Source of the DNA: Candidatus Bathyarchaeota archaeon
Lineage (GTDB): Archaea > Thermoproteota > Bathyarchaeia > 40CM-2-53-6 > FEN-987
Assembly (NCBI GenBank): GCA_022865625.1
Contig: JALHTB010000007.1
Span: 1 to 8,220, forward strand
Length of the DNA: 8,220 nt
Direction: 5' to 3'
The notes under the pieces are model-generated. The model had not been told where the DNA came from and ran no database searches. It was given only the letters and a program-made list of their open reading frames with translations. Made by a program: the position numbers and the translations under genes. This document shows, one piece after another, positions 6,392 to 8,220 of this stretch. How positions within the stretch are numbered: the stretch's first letter is position 1; the number at the start of each line of letters is the position of its first letter.

Positions 6392-7594
6392 CTAGGGGAT
6401 AATCTCACAACTGTTGTATTTCGTATACTCGAAGTCCTGTAGCTGTATCTTTCCTTCTTGAATGAGGTGCCTGACCTCAGGCAGCGCTTCGTGCAGCGAG
6501 TCCATCATTCCTTTGACGGTGTCACAGACTTGTCGGAATCCTTCGTCTCCCCAGAGCTTGGTGGCGTTGGCGTAGAGGCATCGCCCACCACAGATCCCAT
6601 AAATATCGCAGCGAGTGCAGGGATCAGATACGAAGGCGGTATCTCTCAGACCTTCTGACGAGGTCTCTCGAATGTTGCCCAAGTAGAAGTCCTTCATGCC
6701 AGCCATGACCGGGCAGGGGGTTATGTTCCCATCTGTTTGGATGTTGAACATGATCCAGCCAGCGCCGCAGCGGAGGGGGCTCGTTTCATTCACCAGAAGA
6801 GACTGCATGACCCCGACTAGGGGATAGAGTCTCAAGACTTCCCCATCGGTTCGCATGTGTTCCACCCATGCCTGTATGAGGCTTCTCAGCCGAGGATTGT
6901 AACTCTCCGTGGCCCATTTAGCGAACTGTCGTCTCGGGAAATCATTCTGCCAAAACAATGCGTCAAGCTGCCAGTGAACTGATGAGACCGGCAGATCTTT
7001 GCCGTGAATCAACGCGAGGACCTGACGATCGATCTCGGTTTCCTCTCCGACCGTCATTCGAGCGATGATCTCGCCTCTGAATCCATTCGCGAGGATTCTT
7101 TGCACATTGTTTGCCACTCTCCGGTATGTCCCGTTTCCTCTGTAGTGGTCCGTTAATGCCTCGTCGCCGTCTACAGAGACGAGGATTGTCTCAAACTTGT
7201 TCACATACTCGGGTTCCAGTCTATCAAGCAAGAGCCCGTTCGTCTGAATCATGAATCTGCTGTTCCTCGCTCGATCCATGATCTCTCTTAGCTTGTCTAT
7301 TCGAAGGAGCGGCTCGCCGCCGTAGAATACGAGAACTGTATCTCGATCTTTCTCCAGAAATGCCTGCAATGCGTCTGTGTCGTAGGATATGGAGCTGGGC
7401 AACGAGTAGTCGACTGTAAGGTCATGAAAGTCGCTGCCGAAATCCTCGCAGGCTTTTCCGTAGCAGTATCTGCACTTGAGATTGCAGTTGTTGGTCAGTG
7501 TCACGTAGAAGTGCATCATGAATCTCTTCTGATGTCGTTGTGGCGGCGGTTGCATAAGGCGAGCTTGCAGTTGATCGTCAAGGCATTTAGGCAT
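6392..7594 (-). CDS. Radical SAM/SPASM-type putative peptide-modifying enzyme
   Basis: This is a radical S-adenosylmethionine enzyme. The SAM-binding 4Fe-4S motif is CNLKCRYC with Cys37, Cys41 and Cys44 (CX3CX2C), followed by the SAM-contact GGEP at 92-95. The C-terminal part is a SPASM/twitch-like auxiliary-cluster region with Cys276 (CGAGW), Cys294 (PCPV), Cys326 and Cys329 (CTRC), Cys335 and Cys339 (CGGRC), Cys357, and Cys396 near the end (NSCEIIP). This layout and length resemble the archaeal 'putative peptide-modifying radical SAM' group typified by A. fulgidus AF1577; the exact family is from memory. Such enzymes usually modify ribosomal peptides. The start given is ATG 7594. ATG 7519 (MMHFYVTLT) is a likely alternative because the domain begins there and the first 25 residues (Gln/Pro-rich) look unlike the family. 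It ends at TAG. A small Tyr/Pro-rich gene lies downstream, and a racemase-family gene is divergent. Confidence 0.88.
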   Translation of the reverse strand: MPKCLDDQLQARLMQPPPQRHQKRFMMHFYVTLTNNCNLKCRYCYGKACEDFGSDFHDLTVDYSLPSSISYDTDALQAFLEKDRDTVLVFYGGEPLLRIDKLREIMDRARNSRFMIQTNGLLLDRLEPEYVNKFETILVSVDGDEALTDHYRGNGTYRRVANNVQRILANGFRGEIIARMTVGEETEIDRQVLALIHGKDLPVSSVHWQLDALFWQNDFPRRQFAKWATESYNPRLRSLIQAWVEHMRTDGEVLRLYPLVGVMQSLLVNETSPLRCGAGWIMFNIQTDGNITPCPVMAGMKDFYLGNIRETSSEGLRDTAFVSDPCTRCDIYGICGGRCLYANATKLWGDEGFRQVCDTVKGMMDSLHEALPEVRHLIQEGKIQLQDFEYTKYNSCEIIP

Positions 7595-7677
7595 TGCATC
7601 GTGCAGAGTCCAAGGATATTGACGGAAACGATTGTTGGTTCAAGTTCTCATCAGGTTAGCAAGGATGGCGTGGTTCG

Positions 7678-8220
7678 GTGACCGTGCCCAGAAAGAAACT
7701 CGCACTTCTTCACACAGTAGCCGGGCTCACCACAACTTTTCAGCAACTGTGTGTGGAACTCATGCCGAATGTTGAGATCTACCATATTGTTGACGAAAGT
7801 CTGCTGAGGAACACGATTCGAGAGGGAGCACCTAGTCCCGCGACCTACAGGCGTCTCGCAGACTATCTGCGTGGTGCCGAAGAAGCCGGCGCAGATGCTG
7901 TCTTAGTGACCTGCTCCTCAATGGGACCGTGTGTCGAAGCGGCTCGCCCTATGGTTGGGATACCCGTCGTTCGTGTCGATGAACCAATGGCAGAGAAGGC
8001 AGTGCAGACGGGCACACGAATCGGCGTTGCGGCAACACTGGCGACAACTCTCAAGCCTACAACGGAACTCATCTAGAGAAAAACAGCCCAGACCGGGAAG
8101 AAGCATACTATCGAGTCCAGACTCTGCGAAGGAGCCTTCGAGGCTGTGGTTAGCGGAGACGCATCGACCCACGACAGAATAGTCAGTCAATGCCTGCGTG
8201 AACTTGACGCGAAGACGGAC
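7678..8220 (+). pseudogene. Asp/Glu racemase-family protein with an in-frame TAG, 3' end outside the window
   Basis: The protein belongs to the aspartate/glutamate/hydantoin racemase superfamily, cofactor-independent enzymes using two cysteines. The first half has LALLHTVAGLTTTFQQL, GAEEAGADAVLVTCSSMGP with the probable catalytic Cys, PVVRVDEPMAEKAV and TRIGVAATLATTLKPTTELI. TAG 8074-8076 then interrupts the frame. The same frame continues with RKTAQTGKKHTIESRLCEGAFEAVV... and DASTHDRIVSQCLRELD to the window end, matching the family's normal second domain. So no frameshift is involved, only one stop codon. The second catalytic cysteine would lie beyond 8220. Possible reasons are a nonsense mutation, a base-call error, or UAG read-through. 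The start is GTG 7678 (GTG 7684 possible), with only weak ribosome-binding signal. It is divergent from the radical SAM gene across 83 bases in which I see no clear promoter. Confidence 0.75.

Overview
The window looks like archaeal chromosome of moderate GC, tightly packed with genes on both strands. The archaeal signs are a free-standing AlaX-type tRNA editing protein, an archaeal-style two-domain adenine deaminase, a cysteine desulfurase homologue without its PLP lysine (as described for Archaeoglobus fulgidus IscS), an archaeal SPASM-type peptide-modifying radical SAM enzyme, and AT-rich GGTTTA-type boxes at BoxA distance instead of bacterial -35/-10 pairs. I cannot name the lineage. No tRNA, rRNA, CRISPR array, insertion sequence or phage gene is visible.

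Layout. Bases 1-314 (+) hold the end of an OsmC/Ohr-like gene that needs a frameshift near its C-terminus. Converging on it is a two-gene Fe-S assembly operon on the minus strand: iscS-like (965-2167), then iscU-like with an extra C-terminal domain (318-959). Next on the minus strand is adenine deaminase (2305-4068 or 4110). A short divergent promoter region (4069-4170) leads on the plus strand to alaX (4171-4869) and a uroporphyrinogen decarboxylase-family gene (4935-6014). Converging on that is a small minus-strand gene for a Tyr/Pro/Gln-rich repeat protein (6022-6249). It lies behind a minus-strand radical SAM/SPASM gene (6392-7594). Bases 7678-8220 (+) carry the start of an Asp/Glu racemase-family gene with an in-frame TAG.

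How the genes fit together. IscS and IscU form one Fe-S cluster assembly unit. Because the desulfurase homologue has Leu where the PLP lysine should be, it probably does not make sulfur from cysteine in the normal way and may act as a cysteine-ligand partner of the scaffold. The radical SAM enzyme and the small repeat protein are the most intriguing pair: they suggest a peptide-modification system whose substrate is a repetitive Tyr/Pro peptide. This is inference from gene order and family. Adenine deaminase, AlaX and the URO-D-family protein look like ordinary metabolic or housekeeping genes and share no obvious pathway.

Both window-edge genes are broken at a TAG, one with a frameshift and one with a clean in-frame stop. 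Pseudogenes, assembly errors or recoding could explain this. TAG also ends three apparently intact genes here, which argues against routine pyrrolysine decoding.
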